Assembly (NCBI GenBank): GCA_002803225.1
Contig: NXFV01001071.1
Location: 1-45,081, forward strand
Direction of reading: 5' to 3'
DNA length: 45,081 nucleotides
From: Gamarada debralockiae
Taxonomy: Eukaryota; Ascomycota; Leotiomycetes; Helotiales; Hyphodiscaceae
The notes beneath the pieces are model-generated. The model was not told where the DNA came from and ran no database searches. It worked only from the letters and a program-made list of their open reading frames with translations. A program made the translations under genes and the position numbers. Shown piece after piece: positions 10,293 through 20,620 of this stretch. Numbering within the stretch: the first letter of the stretch is position 1; each line of letters begins with the position of its first letter.

Positions 10293-12089
10293 TCAATAAT
10301 CCTCGAAACCCACATCTTCCAATCTCCCGGCTTTCCCCACAACCTCGACCTCCATATCCTTCGCATACTTCTCCAGTCTCGCAAATATAACCGGATCGTT
10401 CGTCCCCAGTATCCTCGCCGCAAGCAACGCCGCATTAATGCTATTATTAATCGCCACAGTCGCGACCGGCACTCCACGAGGCATCTGCACAATGGACAGC
10501 AAGCTGTCCATTCCCTCCAACGTGCTTCCCTTGACTGGCACACCGATCACTGGGAGAGGAGTGGAAGCCGCAATCATACCAGGGAGGTGGGCGGCGCCTC
10601 CTGCCGCTGCGATGATCACTTTGAAGCCATTAGACACGGCTTGTGCAGCGAACTCGGTCATGCGGGCCGGTGTGCGATGTGCGGAGGTGATGGTGAGGTG
10701 GAATGGGATGCTGAGCGTTTTGAGGAGAGCGAGGCCAGGCTTGAGAACATTGAGGTCTGAGTCTGAGCCCATAGTTACTGCGACCAATGGATTTGCGGAT
10801 GTCGAGGAGACTGGGAATGCTATTGGTAAAGCTGGAGGGAAGGTAGTTGTGGGTACAGCGATGCCTTTGCGTTCTGCTCGCATTGTGTCTGCGAGCCCGA
10901 TGAGCGGATCCATGATATCTTGTGCTTGCGACATCGAGGAGGCAACTAGTGTTATGTGCCCGATTTTTCGTGCAGGCTTGGACTCTTTCCCGTACATGTG
11001 TAATGCGGCAGTTGGAATTGTGAGAGCGTTTTTGATGAGTTCTTCATGCGAAGATTTGGATGCTCCGCCAAGGATGTTGAGCATGATCGTCGCGGGAAAC
11101 ATGGCCGGTATGGTTAAGGATGGGAATGAAGGCATGATGCCCAGGATGGATAGAAGCTGAGATTTGTATTGCGACATCGTAGGGCAGGCTTCGATGGTGT
11201 AGTGACCGCTGTTATGTGGCCGTGGTGCGATTTCGTTCACTAGGAGGCTATCGTCACTCATCAGGAAAAGCTCGACCCCAAACACCCCTTTGCCCCACAG
11301 ACATCCGACTGCTCTACGTGCAATATCTTGTGCCCGCTTTTGTAATTCATCCGACACGCCTCGCGGAGGACTGTAAACCAACTTGCAGATACTATCCTCG
11401 TGGACAGTCTCAACGGCCGGGTACGCGATTGTTGACTTTCCTTTGTCTTGTGTCTCGTCGCTGGTTTTGACAACCATAACCGCAAGTTCCTTCTCGAATC
11501 GAGCCCATTTCTCCGCGTATAATGATCTTCCTTTCAAAGCTTCCAGTGCGTCCTTTATATCTGAAGCCGAGTTCACAGGATAATTGCCCCTTCCATCGTA
11601 AGCGTCCTTTTTCGCCTTGAGCATATACGGGAATCCATGTTCTTTGCCAAACTCCAACAGCTCCTTCTCATTCGACTCCAAACTCTTCGAAACCGCCGTA
11701 GGAACGCCATTCTTCGCCAGATGTCCCTTCTGTAGAAATTTATCTTGTATTGTCCGTATCGTTTTCCAGCTTGGTTGTACCTCTACTCTCTTTATCCTCT
11801 TCGTTCCATCTGCCTCAGTGACCTCGACGCCAATTTCTGCGATCTCCTCCAAAACGTTTGTATCAACGTGCTCGATTTCCACTGTTAAAATATCGACTTG
11901 TTGAGCTAGCTGGCGAATCTTCTCAGGGTCGACAAAGGAGCCATCGACGTGTGTGGTTTTTGCGTTCACTTGTTTGGCGGGAGAGCTGGGCGCATCGAGA
12001 ACTACCACTTTAATGCCCAGTGGATTCGCAGCTTCGCAAAGCATCTGGCCTAGCTGGCCTCCGCCCAAGAGACCGATTGTGCGGTCCAT
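10293..12089 (-). CDS. ADE2: Phosphoribosylaminoimidazole carboxylase, bifunctional (ADE2)
   Basis: A single uninterrupted ORF of 598 residues. It starts MDRTIGLLGGGQLGQMLCEA, the canonical PurK-type ATP-grasp N-terminus, and runs through ATP-grasp motifs (FPYMLKAKKDAYDGRGN, NEIAPRPHNSGHYTIEAC) to about residue 390. After a linker comes a PurE domain with VAVTMGSDSDLNV, ITSAHRTPARM and AAAGGAAHLPGM. This PurK-PurE fusion is the normal fungal form and converts AIR to CAIR in purine synthesis in the cytosol; its loss typically gives red, adenine-requiring colonies. Length and all key motifs are normal and nothing is broken. A leader intron (12119-12225 on this strand) is likely: GTAAGT donor, GCTAAC branch, TTCCAG acceptor. 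Confidence 0.97.
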   Translation of the reverse strand: MDRTIGLLGGGQLGQMLCEAANPLGIKVVVLDAPSSPAKQVNAKTTHVDGSFVDPEKIRQLAQQVDILTVEIEHVDTNVLEEIAEIGVEVTEADGTKRIKRVEVQPSWKTIRTIQDKFLQKGHLAKNGVPTAVSKSLESNEKELLEFGKEHGFPYMLKAKKDAYDGRGNYPVNSASDIKDALEALKGRSLYAEKWARFEKELAVMVVKTSDETQDKGKSTIAYPAVETVHEDSICKLVYSPPRGVSDELQKRAQDIARRAVGCLWGKGVFGVELFLMSDDSLLVNEIAPRPHNSGHYTIEACPTMSQYKSQLLSILGIMPSFPSLTIPAMFPATIMLNILGGASKSSHEELIKNALTIPTAALHMYGKESKPARKIGHITLVASSMSQAQDIMDPLIGLADTMRAERKGIAVPTTTFPPALPIAFPVSSTSANPLVAVTMGSDSDLNVLKPGLALLKTLSIPFHLTITSAHRTPARMTEFAAQAVSNGFKVIIAAAGGAAHLPGMIAASTPLPVIGVPVKGSTLEGMDSLLSIVQMPRGVPVATVAINNSINAALLAARILGTNDPVIFARLEKYAKDMEVEVVGKAGRLEDVGFEDY

Positions 12090-12118
12090 GATTCAAGCAG
12101 GTGAGTCGTTCAAAGATT

Positions 12119-12225
12119 CTGGAAGTTTGTTAGCTTTGTTCCTGTCGGTGTAGCAGCAAGTAAACAATTGTGTTCTCAGGAGCTAGAATAACTCCACGAA
12201 ATAAATAAAGGGTTTGGGAACTTAC
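12119..12225 (-). promoter_or_regulatory. Probable 5' leader intron of ADE2
   Basis: On the minus strand a GTAAGT donor at 12225, a GCTAAC branch site and a CTTCCAG acceptor ending at 12119 lie 30 bases before the ADE2 start codon. The 107-bp length is within the fungal range. Removing it does not change the protein. Confidence 0.5.
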
Positions 12226-12690
12226 ATATTATTTTCGCGTGAGGAGGAAAAGAAAGGCTGTTGCGGGGGAGCTTCGAGAATTTCGATTTGGGTCTGAATT
12301 CTGCCATCTAGACTAGGTCTAGCGCAGGATTGTCACCGCTTTGTTGGCCGCTACATCCCTCTATCTCCCAAACATCATCCCGAACCGCATTTGCAAGCAA
12401 CATCGCAGGACGGCACGCTCTAGGAGCGCATGCTACCTGCTTCTGGGGCAACTAAGTCTACGTGACTTCCCTCACCCCTCAAAGTCCCTTTTCTATGAAG
12501 CTTGAAAGGCCCTGCTACGAAGCATGAAATCAAAAGTCATGTGATTGTCGCAGAGAACTGAAATTGCGCAGGAGAATCGATCGAACCGATGACTTGGTGT
12601 AGCACACTCGCGACACACTTGCGAACTCTCCTCTCGATCTCTCCCGCACTTCTACAATATAGTCCGCATCCGACTTTGCATATCAACACC

Positions 12691-13165
12691 ATGCCTCGTT
12701 ACTACGCACCCCTAGAGGCTGGAAATTTATGAAAGAGACGGGGGAAGAGCTTCAGATTCGTACAACTTGACAGAGCCAATTGTCAAAGGCTACTGCTCTC
12801 TATTTCCGCATAGTAAACCAATCGAATCTATTTTTCGCCTCCCCATTCCCAAATACGACTTTCAGGAAAAAGCTTTAGCCAAGGTTGCGTCACAGCAAAA
12901 GCAGTTCAAGGTCGATATAACGACTCTTTTTTTACAAGTCCGGTTCCAAAGAAGGCGTTAGGCTTTAATGTTTCCTCAACGATTATCACAGAATTACATG
13001 CCACTCTTTCTCATAATTTCGGGGATCTTGATAGACTAGCTCCCTTTCAAAGGAGCGACAAATGGGGACCGAAATTTATTGTAATGCGGGGGCTCTCTTA
13101 TGAGGATGCCACTAGGCTCCTTGAGAGGGCGAAAAGGGAGTACCTTAAAGGAGCCGGCCACGCCA
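12691..13165 (+). pseudogene. Decayed copy 1 of an unknown small-protein family
   Basis: An ATG in good context (CAACACCATG) at 12691 starts MPRYYAPLEAGNL and hits TGA at 12730. The matching sequence continues in a second frame (LTEPIVKGYCSLF to KALAKVASQQKQ, about 12764-12910) and then in a third (SPVPKKALGFNV, LHATLS, GLSYEDATRLLERAKREY, about 12913-13150). Placed side by side, these pieces match the gene at 18179-18672 in order: an MP[RH][YH]Y start, a KxxALxxxAxxQ-like segment, KALG, LHATLS, and EDAxxLLxRxKxE. This identifies the ORF fragments as one gene broken by at least two frameshifts and a stop. I do not recognise the family and no function can be assigned. A separate Ser/Thr-rich membrane-protein remnant begins right after it. 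Confidence 0.55.
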
Positions 13166-13465
13166 CGGCTCATCATCTTCAACCTCCTCATCTTCTACAA
13201 CATCCACAACGTCCGCCGCCGTGACCTCAACATCTGCAGCCCAGTCACATCGAGTTTAACCAAGCTAGAAGGGGAGCAATTGCAGGTATCGCGATCGGAG
13301 CCGCAGCAGTCGTGTTGATCGCAGTGGGCATGATCCTATGCTTCCTTCGCAGAAAACAAGCAGCAGCAGCCACTTGCGTCCGAACAATTCACGCCTTCGT
13401 CCCCTTATGTATCTCCCTCATGTACCGATCATCATACCTCGTATACTTCGACGACTGAGCATTAG
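13152..13465 (+). pseudogene. Remnant of Ser/Thr-rich single-pass membrane protein
   Basis: Three consecutive parts of one typical fungal surface protein lie in three different frames. A Ser/Thr-rich stalk (SSSSTSSSSTTSTTSAAV) occupies 13170-13257. A transmembrane helix with basic stop-transfer residues (GAIAGIAIGAAAVVLIAVG, then FLRRK) lies at 13267-13360. A cytoplasmic-type tail (QQQPLASEQFTPSSPYV, ending TSTTEH and TAG at 13463) lies at 13361-13465. The second shift falls in a GCA/CAG run, a natural slippage site. The stalk-helix-tail layout is common in WSC- or Mid2-like sensors, but no extracellular domain is preserved to say which. It may be a fragment of a separate gene or the tail of copy 1. 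Confidence 0.5.
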
Positions 13466-14184
13466 AATGGCCCGACGATAGCGGAGATGGAGAGCCTGAG
13501 GGGTTTTGGACAGAAACATAGTCCGCCGATGCAAGAAGCAACGGTCATCGGGTTATCCTCCGTCTGGCCTTAACCCGACAGATGAGTTTGGGAAGGGGAG
13601 GGGAGGCGGAGTGAAACTGTCCGTATAGCGTATATATTGAGGGAGTTCCTTCTAAAAGATAGATCTTAATGATATTATGAATGCATGGGTCTTCACGCCC
13701 ATTTCAGTAAATCGAGGAGAGCCCACTGTTCAGGAAGAGTTTTGTTCAATATTGTCAACGATCAATGGTGTAACCTCATACGCAGGAAGCGTCTGTCAAG
13801 CGAATGGCAAAGACCTAATATGAACAGTCAACTACTACGTCCAGATTTTACATGATGTCAAAAGTTAACACATCTCGGATTTTCCCAGGAACTGCAAGGG
13901 GGCTCAGCCACAAGTCTACAGTAGCTGATTGGCCCGATAGATTTCTGCAGCCTTCCACCTTCAGCTGACGAGATCTTAAAATACCTCACAATCAATCTTT
14001 TCTCAATGTCGACGTAGCCCATCACTGCCATATCGAGATACTGGCATCGTGATTTTATATTATTACGATTTCGAACATATGTCCAGATTGCAGTGGATCA
14101 TCGTCCAAAGGTCCCTTGCTTAGCGGCACATCGTTTCCTACGTTTGAGCGCGAGGTTGCGCTCTCGATCCAAGGTTACGGCGCT
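13466..14184. other. Gene-free region upstream of the NACHT-ankyrin gene
   Basis: No gene is supported. It should contain the promoter of the plus-strand gene starting at 14185. Confidence 0.5.
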
Positions 14185-17100
14185 ATGGAGGCCATAGGTG
14201 CAGCGTCTTCAATCGTGCAGCTCATTTCATTCACAGGAGAAGTTCTCGTTCTAGGCTATGGATATCTCGCCAAAGTCAAAAAAGCGCCGTCTGAACTCAG
14301 GGCGCTCTTCCGAGAGATTGCAATCCTTAACTCATTGCTGGACCAGTTGCAAGACCTTGTGCTCTCGCCAGCCAAGAAGGAAGATGCGAGCATCAAAGGA
14401 GCTTTGGAAACGCTGGAGAAGTTAGGGATTTTTGAGGACTGCGAGATGTTGATGTGGATGATTGAGAAGGCGGTGAAATCATGCGAGCAGATTGATGGGG
14501 ACAAGCTTAAGAATGCTGGGAGGAGGATGGTTTGGCCGTTTAAAGAGAAGGAAATGAAGGACCTGATGGGCCAGCTGGGGCGGTTGAGGGAAGCGCTGAG
14601 TGCAGCAGTCGTGGTTGATTCGGCCGGAATGTTGAGAGAACTCGAGGTGATCGTGCGGAACGTTGATAAAGGGGTAATTAGGGCGCTGTGAGTACTTCTT
14701 CCGCTTTTTATATTAAGCAATCAGGCACTGATGTGACCCAGCATTGACATTACTGAGGTCAAGTCAACAATTACTTCTGCAGCTGAAGACATGTCTCACG
14801 TGAAGGCAGCCTTGAACGCGAGTATGGAAGAAGCAGAGATAGCAGCCATTCGGCGATGGCTGCATCCGGACTACGTTGAAACTGAAGCAGGATTCACAGC
14901 AGCTTTAAGTCAAAAGCATTCAGAGACTGGTTCCTGGCTATTAGGTTCGAAGGATTTCGAGGAGTGGTCAGGTGGTAAGCATCACTGCATGTGGCTTTAT
15001 GGCATTGGTAAGAATATCACGCAATTAGGAAAGCAAGGCTAACGGGTTTCAAAGCGGGGTGTGGAAAGACCGTCTTGGCGGCTACAGCGATTGACCACAT
15101 TCAAAAGTCCAAGTCCGCATCGTCGATTGTCCTTTATTTCTTTTGCGATCATCGAGATCCCGGCAAGCAGTCTTTCCAGGATTTACTCCATGCCCTCATC
15201 AAACAGCTCCTAGATCTCAATGTCGCATGCTTTAACGAAGCAAAACGTTGGAGAGACGAAAAGGTTCCCGGCCCAAACTCCTCGACCCGACCCTTGACAA
15301 CCACAGAATATATCGATCTGATTCAGACACTATTATCGAGGTGGGAATCAGCAAGCTTGGTTGTGGACGCTGTCGATGAATGTTCGGAAATAAACACTTT
15401 TGTTGGTGGCTTGGAAAGCCTCATGACCAAAGCTAGCGTCAAGCTGTTATTGACAAGCAGACACGATGTGGAGCTCATTCGACTTATCCACCCCATTGCA
15501 AGATACAAGATACCTGTAGTAAACCACATGCAAGACGATATTCACATTTTTCTTGCCTCGGAAGTCAAAAAACGAATTGCTTGCGGGGCACTGAAATACA
15601 GGCAACCGGGGCTAGATCTTACCATCGTGTCAACCATCAAAGAGAAAGCTGACGGGATGTAAATGAACCCCCACATGACACGCTTTCAAATAACTGACGA
15701 GAGCAGGATCTTGATCGCCAAGTTACAATTGGACTTCATCTGCGCCCTCAAATCCGACCGAGCGATCAAAGAGGCTTTGATCAAACTCCCTTCGGGGATT
15801 TACCCAATGTATGATGAAATTCTTCGCCAGATTTGCTCCAAGAGACCAGATGATTTAGAGGACATAAAACGCATCTTACAATGGCTTCTGTACAGCATGG
15901 TCCCCCTCACCTTGCCACAGGTAGCAGAAATTGTGTCAGTCAGGGAAGGGGACCGAAGATTTGATGTGTCCGGCGTGGCCACAGACCTCCTGGACCTGGC
16001 CGCTTCCCTGGGCAGCCTCGTTACCTTATATACACAGGATACAACTGGAGGGCAATATGAAGACCTAAGAGGCTCTCATCTTACTTTCATTACTCTAGCA
16101 CATTATTCTGTCGAAGAATATCTGAAGTCTGGGAAAATAGATCCAGAGCTCGCAACGTTTTTCAACATGGATGCCCATACTGTTCACTACGCGCTCTCAA
16201 AGACCTGTCTGCAGTACATTGGCTTCGATGACTTCTCTATTCCAATCAGATATTCAGTATTGCACCTTCTCCCTCGGAATTGTTCTAAATACTAACGAAT
16301 GATATAGGTTCACTCCACCGGGAACGGTCAATACAAGTTCATCAAGCATAACCTTGATGAAGAGCGCTGGCTGTTGTGTAGACGTACATATGACTACACA
16401 TTTTACGACTATGCCTGTCGTTACTGGTCGGATCATCTCCGCAGAGTTACGCTCTCGCATTTGTCCGACCCAGAAACAATAGAGCTCCTGGATTGGTTCA
16501 CGAACCCAGAGAAGCACGAAGGAAACTATGTTTCCTGGCAACAGATGTACCACCACGATATCGTCTACTATTGCCCGGGTCGGCCTCCGTTCTACTATGC
16601 CATCGAGTTTAAAATCGACCCCTTGGTTTCCCTGCTATTGCCACCCAAGGAGGAGGTTGACAGACTCCACCTCGGAGTCTCCGCACTACACGTAGCGGCA
16701 AGATGTGGAGCATTGAGCACAGCACAAAGACTTCTCAACCTTGGTGCGACAGTTGATCTCAGAAGTATAAAGGATCCAAAGGGCATACATTCGCTAATGA
16801 CTCCGCTGCATTTTGCGGCCGAAGGAGGGCATGCGGATGTGTTGCGGCTTCTCCTCAGCCATGGCGCATCACCGCATTCCAAGAACGAGGGAGGAACGAC
16901 TCCATTCTACCGAGCCGCACGTAGTGGTTCGGTAAAAGCCATGAAAGTTTTATACGATGCGGGCAGCGACATCAACAATCAGAAATACGCCGGTACTCCT
17001 CTCTACGAGGCGGTCACCCATTGCAGACCTCGAATTGCTTGCCAACTGCTCTATTGGGGCGCGGATCCGACAATTGTCGGAGGCGATGACAACGCATGCG

Positions 17101-17447
17101 TACTCACTGTTCTACAAGACGCATATAACGAATCACTAATTCAGGATTTCTGGTCTACCAGTCTGGAGGGAGAGAAAGGGGAACTGCAACTCAAACAAAG
17201 GTGGGCCTCGGAGAAAGACATTTACGACACGATACAGGTCATAAGAGCGCAAGGGAAGGGTCCTGAGGCATTTTTGCCGCTGTTGAAGGGATTGAAGAGA
17301 ACACATGTGTTTTTGAAACAGATGGAAAAGGATACTAGGCCGGGGACGGAAAGAGAGAAAGACGTTCGATACCCGCTTGATGTAAGAACTCCTATATTCC
17401 TCCCGTTGGAATACGATGCTGATTTAAGAAGCTTACAAGAATTGTGA
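14185..17447 (+). CDS. NACHT-ankyrin STAND protein (fungal NLR-like)
   Basis: Five exons: 14185-14687, 14742-15007, 15055-15658, 15707-16256 and 16308-17447. The four GT-AG introns (47-54 bp) all preserve frame and give about 1,020 residues. The N-terminus (MEAIGAASSIVQLISFTGEV and the helical stretch to ~170) resembles the fungal Helo-like N-terminal domain of STAND proteins. Splicing intron 2 creates the Walker A motif GIAGCGKT (residues 255-262). Walker B is LVVDAVDEC (~358-366), with a sensor-like KLLLTSR (~386-392). A winged-helix-like region follows (KLPSGIYPMYDEIL, HYSVEEYL). From about residue 764 to 900 there are four ankyrin repeats (VSALHVAARCGALSTAQRLL, TPLHFAAEGGHADVLRLLL and others). 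Such proteins act in heterokaryon incompatibility or non-self sensing. The gene appears intact. It is flanked on both sides by decayed members of one unknown family. The ATG at 14185 fits the domain start. Confidence 0.88.
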
Positions 17448-18178
17448 CAACGGTCGATTTCCAGGATCGAGATGACGAGGATGAATCCTGAGTTGGACGG
17501 TTTTCGGGCAAAGAGAAAGCAAAGGAAACTGTGAGAATTGATTCGACAAATGACGTAGACATCGACAATAGTAATTTGAGAGACGGGAAGGCTGTGGAAA
17601 CTCGTAAGGAATAGTATTTCTAGTTGGTAATAGGTGGGGCGTTGAAGTGATGGGGCGGTATTGCTAGGGCGCACAAGGGGGGGCGGGTGACCCACAAGTA
17701 CTTACAAGTGGGTGCACCCAGAGAGGTGGTTAGGGGACTTTAGCCTACCCGCAGCTAGATGAAGCTTAGCGCCACCAGCCCCCGCTCTCCCCATTTGCGG
17801 GGAAGCACGTGGGTGGCCGCAAACAATTAAAGAAAGGGGGATAACCTCCCAGTTTCTCCAAAGACGAACCCATCTAGGAAGCGATATCAAAAGCCAAAGT
17901 CTACAGTATTGGAGGTGGCAAGCCAATCTGTGAAACACGCTTCATACCTCGGGGTCAGCCTCCTATGAAACTTCAGTGGTGCAATGGTTCTGCAAATCTG
18001 AGATTGGTATGAACGAATGATATTTCTAATGTGCAAGATACTAATGCTGTATAGCATAATAGGCTCCGTGCTTGAGATGTGATTGTTATTCGGCCGAAAA
18101 GCGTCCCATCAGCTTTGCGCTTTGCCACCAGCACCTCCATCTACTCTCCCAAGGCCCCTTGTTTTGCACTCATGCAAT
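17448..18178. other. Gene-free spacer with a possible degenerate DNA-transposon fragment
   Basis: No gene. Around 17690-17830 the sequence is unusually GC-rich, with short inverted motifs (CCCACAAGTACTTACAAGTGGG region; CCCCATTTGCGGGG), which might be a piece of a DNA transposon end, but I cannot define borders. Confidence 0.3.
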
Positions 18179-18672
18179 ATGCCACACCACTACACCCGAC
18201 AAGAGGTTGCAATGATCTGCAGAAAGGAAGGAGGAATGTCCCAAATACTCTTACTACTCGATAGAACCAGCGGCGAGCGTCTGGGCGTGATCCGTTCCCA
18301 GTATGATACTCGGCCTTTGAATCATGCACGATACATCAATCTTTTCGATAAAATCCAGGCTTCTCGCTATAAGTTCTACGAAGAGGTGTTGGCAGACTGT
18401 GCCGCGAAGCAACCAACCTTTCAACTCATTTCTCAGAACCCTTTTGTACGATCTAAAACAGTCAGGAAAGCTTAGGTCTAGATGTAGAATCCAGTGAACT
18501 CATGAAGCTACACGCTACGCTATCTCGAGCTTTTGAGGACGTTGCTCGACTCCAGTCGAGGCATCACCCCTGGCAGCTGCAGTTCAGACCCTGGCTTGTT
18601 CTTGCAAAGGGACTTACTGAAGATGCTGCTACGACACTACTTGGAAGAATAAAAAAGGAACACCCAGGGTAG
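18179..18672 (+). pseudogene. Copy 2 of the unknown small-protein family, one frameshift
   Basis: Starts MPHHYTRQEVAMICRKEGG at 18179 and runs open to a TAG at 18473-18475, with segments DRTSGERLGVIRSQYDTR and YKFYEEVLADCAAKQPTF. The family sequence resumes one base out of phase: KALG should be followed by LDVESSELMKLHATLS and GLTEDAATTLLGRIKKEHPG, ending at TAG 18670-18672. A single missing T in AAAGCTTAGG explains the break; in copy 1 the same site reads AAGGCGTTAGG and is in frame. With the base present the protein would be about 164 residues: small, soluble, without signal peptide or membrane segment. Function unknown. It lies about 0.7 kb downstream of the NACHT-ankyrin gene in the same orientation. 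Confidence 0.55.
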
Positions 18673-19075
18673 TTGGTCAGGCCACAGCGGTGGGGTTCCT
18701 TCTGCGTATCTTTAATACGAAACAGGAACTAGGAAACAGTGGGGCACGATAAGGAGTTTCCCTTTTATGGGCCGGATTAATCAGGGGCATGGGATGGAGG
18801 TGTGATGGAGGGGAAAGAAGGATGGGATCAATGGGTTTCGTTTCACTACCTAGTGCCTTCGGTATGGCGAGTCCGAAAGAGCTTGAGATAATACAAACGA
18901 GGAAGAAAACCAACGCCATTGCGTACAGACTGTATGCAGGAGGAGTCTTCGATGAAAGGAACTTTTGATGCCCGACCACCACCAGACAGACCAGATCTAT
19001 ACCCTCCAATCTATATCCTCCCCATATTCTTCGATAGTGCCAATACCCTAGCTTAACCACTTATCATCTCACCGC
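18673..19075. other. Spacer between copy 2 and the CstF-64-like gene
   Basis: Presumably the 3' regions of two convergent genes. A 127-codon minus-strand ORF here (18677-19060) contains a hydrophobic stretch but has no recognisable family features, and I do not call it. Confidence 0.4.
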
Positions 19076-20192
19076 CTATCGACCATAACTTGCCCGCAAA
19101 GCCAACAGCTGCGCCCTATCCGCCGGCGGCAAACTATCAATCACCTCCTGCGGCATAGCCATAACCTGCGCCATCAAAGCATCCGCATCTGGCAAAGCCT
19201 GGGGCGGGGGTTGAGGTGCCGGTGCTCTCTGTTGTGGTGGAGGAGGAGGAGGATATAAGCCATGGCCCTGAACCGGCGGTGTTCCCATCGGCATACCCAA
19301 TTGTCCTGACATATGTGGAGGTGGGGGAGGAAAGCCAGGTGGAAAGTTGCCTGGTGGTGGCGCGTATTGTGGTGCAGCGACTGGGGGAGGAGCAGAGGCC
19401 TGTTCGACAACGGAGGAGAGGGCTTCGGTTGAGACGAGACCCATCAGGAGAAGGGCTTGGAAGATGGCGTAAGAGAGCTGGGGAGCTTGATGTAGGAGTT
19501 CGGTGGCTTTCGCCGGGTCGGTTGTGGCTAGTGTTTTCATCTGAGAGAGGACATCGAGGAGTTGTGCGGGAGGTAGGGTGTTGAGTGTTCGCGAGATCGA
19601 GTCGGGGCAGCTGAGGCCAGCGGGGAGGTCGATGCCGACTGGAAGGGGAGGTAGAGAGGAGTTTTGAGGTGGGGGGGGAGCATTGGACATGCCATTCGAA
19701 GGAGGGGGTACATGGTAGTTGGTAGGAGCAGACTGCTGCTTTGTTGTCAGTAAAAAGGTTTGGCGGATGACCCTGGAGGTGGACTCACATCGTCGTCTCC
19801 TCCGCCATCATTAGAGAAGTCAACGCGTAGCGTTCGACCCATGATTTCATATCCGTTCAGATTTCGTACAGCCGATGCGGCAGAATCTATATAGACGCGC
19901 GAAAGTTAGCTTTGCCGGCGAACGTGCGCCTTTGTACACAAACGTGAATTGAAGGGACTGCGTACCTGAATCTGGGAATTCTACAAAGCCAAACCCCTTC
20001 GGACGTCCAGTTTCGCGGTCATAGACAAGTCTAAAGCTCATCACCTTTCCTGCGCTTCCAAATATATCCTTTATTTGTTCCTCTGTGAGACCTACAAAGC
20101 TGTGAGCTTCCTTCCGCATTCAGGCTTCAAGAGAGGCAGTTACCATAGGGAATATTGCCCACAAACACCGACTTCGAAGGCAGTTTCGACAT
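19076..20192 (-). CDS. Cleavage stimulation factor subunit 2 / RNA15-like RNA-binding protein
   Basis: Four exons on the minus strand: 20192-20144, 20091-19966, 19886-19789 and 19735 (or 19738)-19076. Introns are GT-AG and in phase, giving about 310 residues. The N-terminus is one RRM: RNP2 VFVGNIPYG is created by joining exons 1 and 2, and RNP1 is KGFGFVEF, followed by [14 protein letters not shown] and GRTLRVDFS. The middle ([35 protein letters not shown]) matches the CSTF2 hinge that binds the Rna14/CstF-77 partner. A Pro/Met/Gly-rich linker leads to the C-terminal helical domain ([30 protein letters not shown]). It acts in the nucleus in pre-mRNA 3'-end cleavage and polyadenylation, binding GU-rich elements. 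The alternative acceptors differ by one Gln. Divergent from the prohibitin gene. Confidence 0.92.
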
Positions 20193-20620
20193 CTTTGCGA
20201 GTAAAGGGGAACAACTCTTGAGATCTGCGAAAAGAGATTGATGGAATACAAGTTCACAAGGGGGGTGCGACAAGATCTGAGGAATGATGATCACTCGTCA
20301 CCTTCAAATAGATGGTTCTGGGAGGAATGGCACAGAAGTCTTTTGGTGAAAGTATTTCTGGCTATTCTAATCCTGCCTGTGTTTTTTCTTTCCAATATGC
20401 CCCAAAAGATTCACTGCGTGCTCGTGCTTGACTCTCGACCCGGATTTTTGACGATTGTAGTATGGTAGGTGAAAGACGGCGCGCCTAGCTCAAAGACCTG
20501 GAGAAAATTAGCGCGCGGAAAATGTACTAGTAAACATCGGGCACGAAATTCGAGCAGCCACATCAACAGCTTCGCAATTCCATCTCAAATCTCCGAGAGA
20601 CCTTTCTCAAATCCGCCAAT
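20193..20620. promoter_or_regulatory. Bidirectional promoter region, CstF-64-like gene / prohibitin-2
   Basis: A 428-bp interval separates the two divergent start codons and must contain both promoters and leaders. I see no clear TATA box or named operator, which is common for fungal housekeeping genes. Confidence 0.6.

Noticed and set aside
10438..11160. 240-codon plus-strand ORF
   Set aside because: Antisense shadow of ADE2, whose motifs are unmistakable on the other strand.
14116..14184. Earlier in-frame TTG start for the NACHT-ankyrin gene
   Set aside because: The domain begins at the ATG at 14185 (MEAIGAASS), the usual start for this domain type.
18677..19060. 127-codon minus-strand ORF with a hydrophobic stretch
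   Set aside because: No family features; it lies in the 3' region just downstream of the CstF-64-like gene and its hydrophobic segment is not followed by a credible domain.
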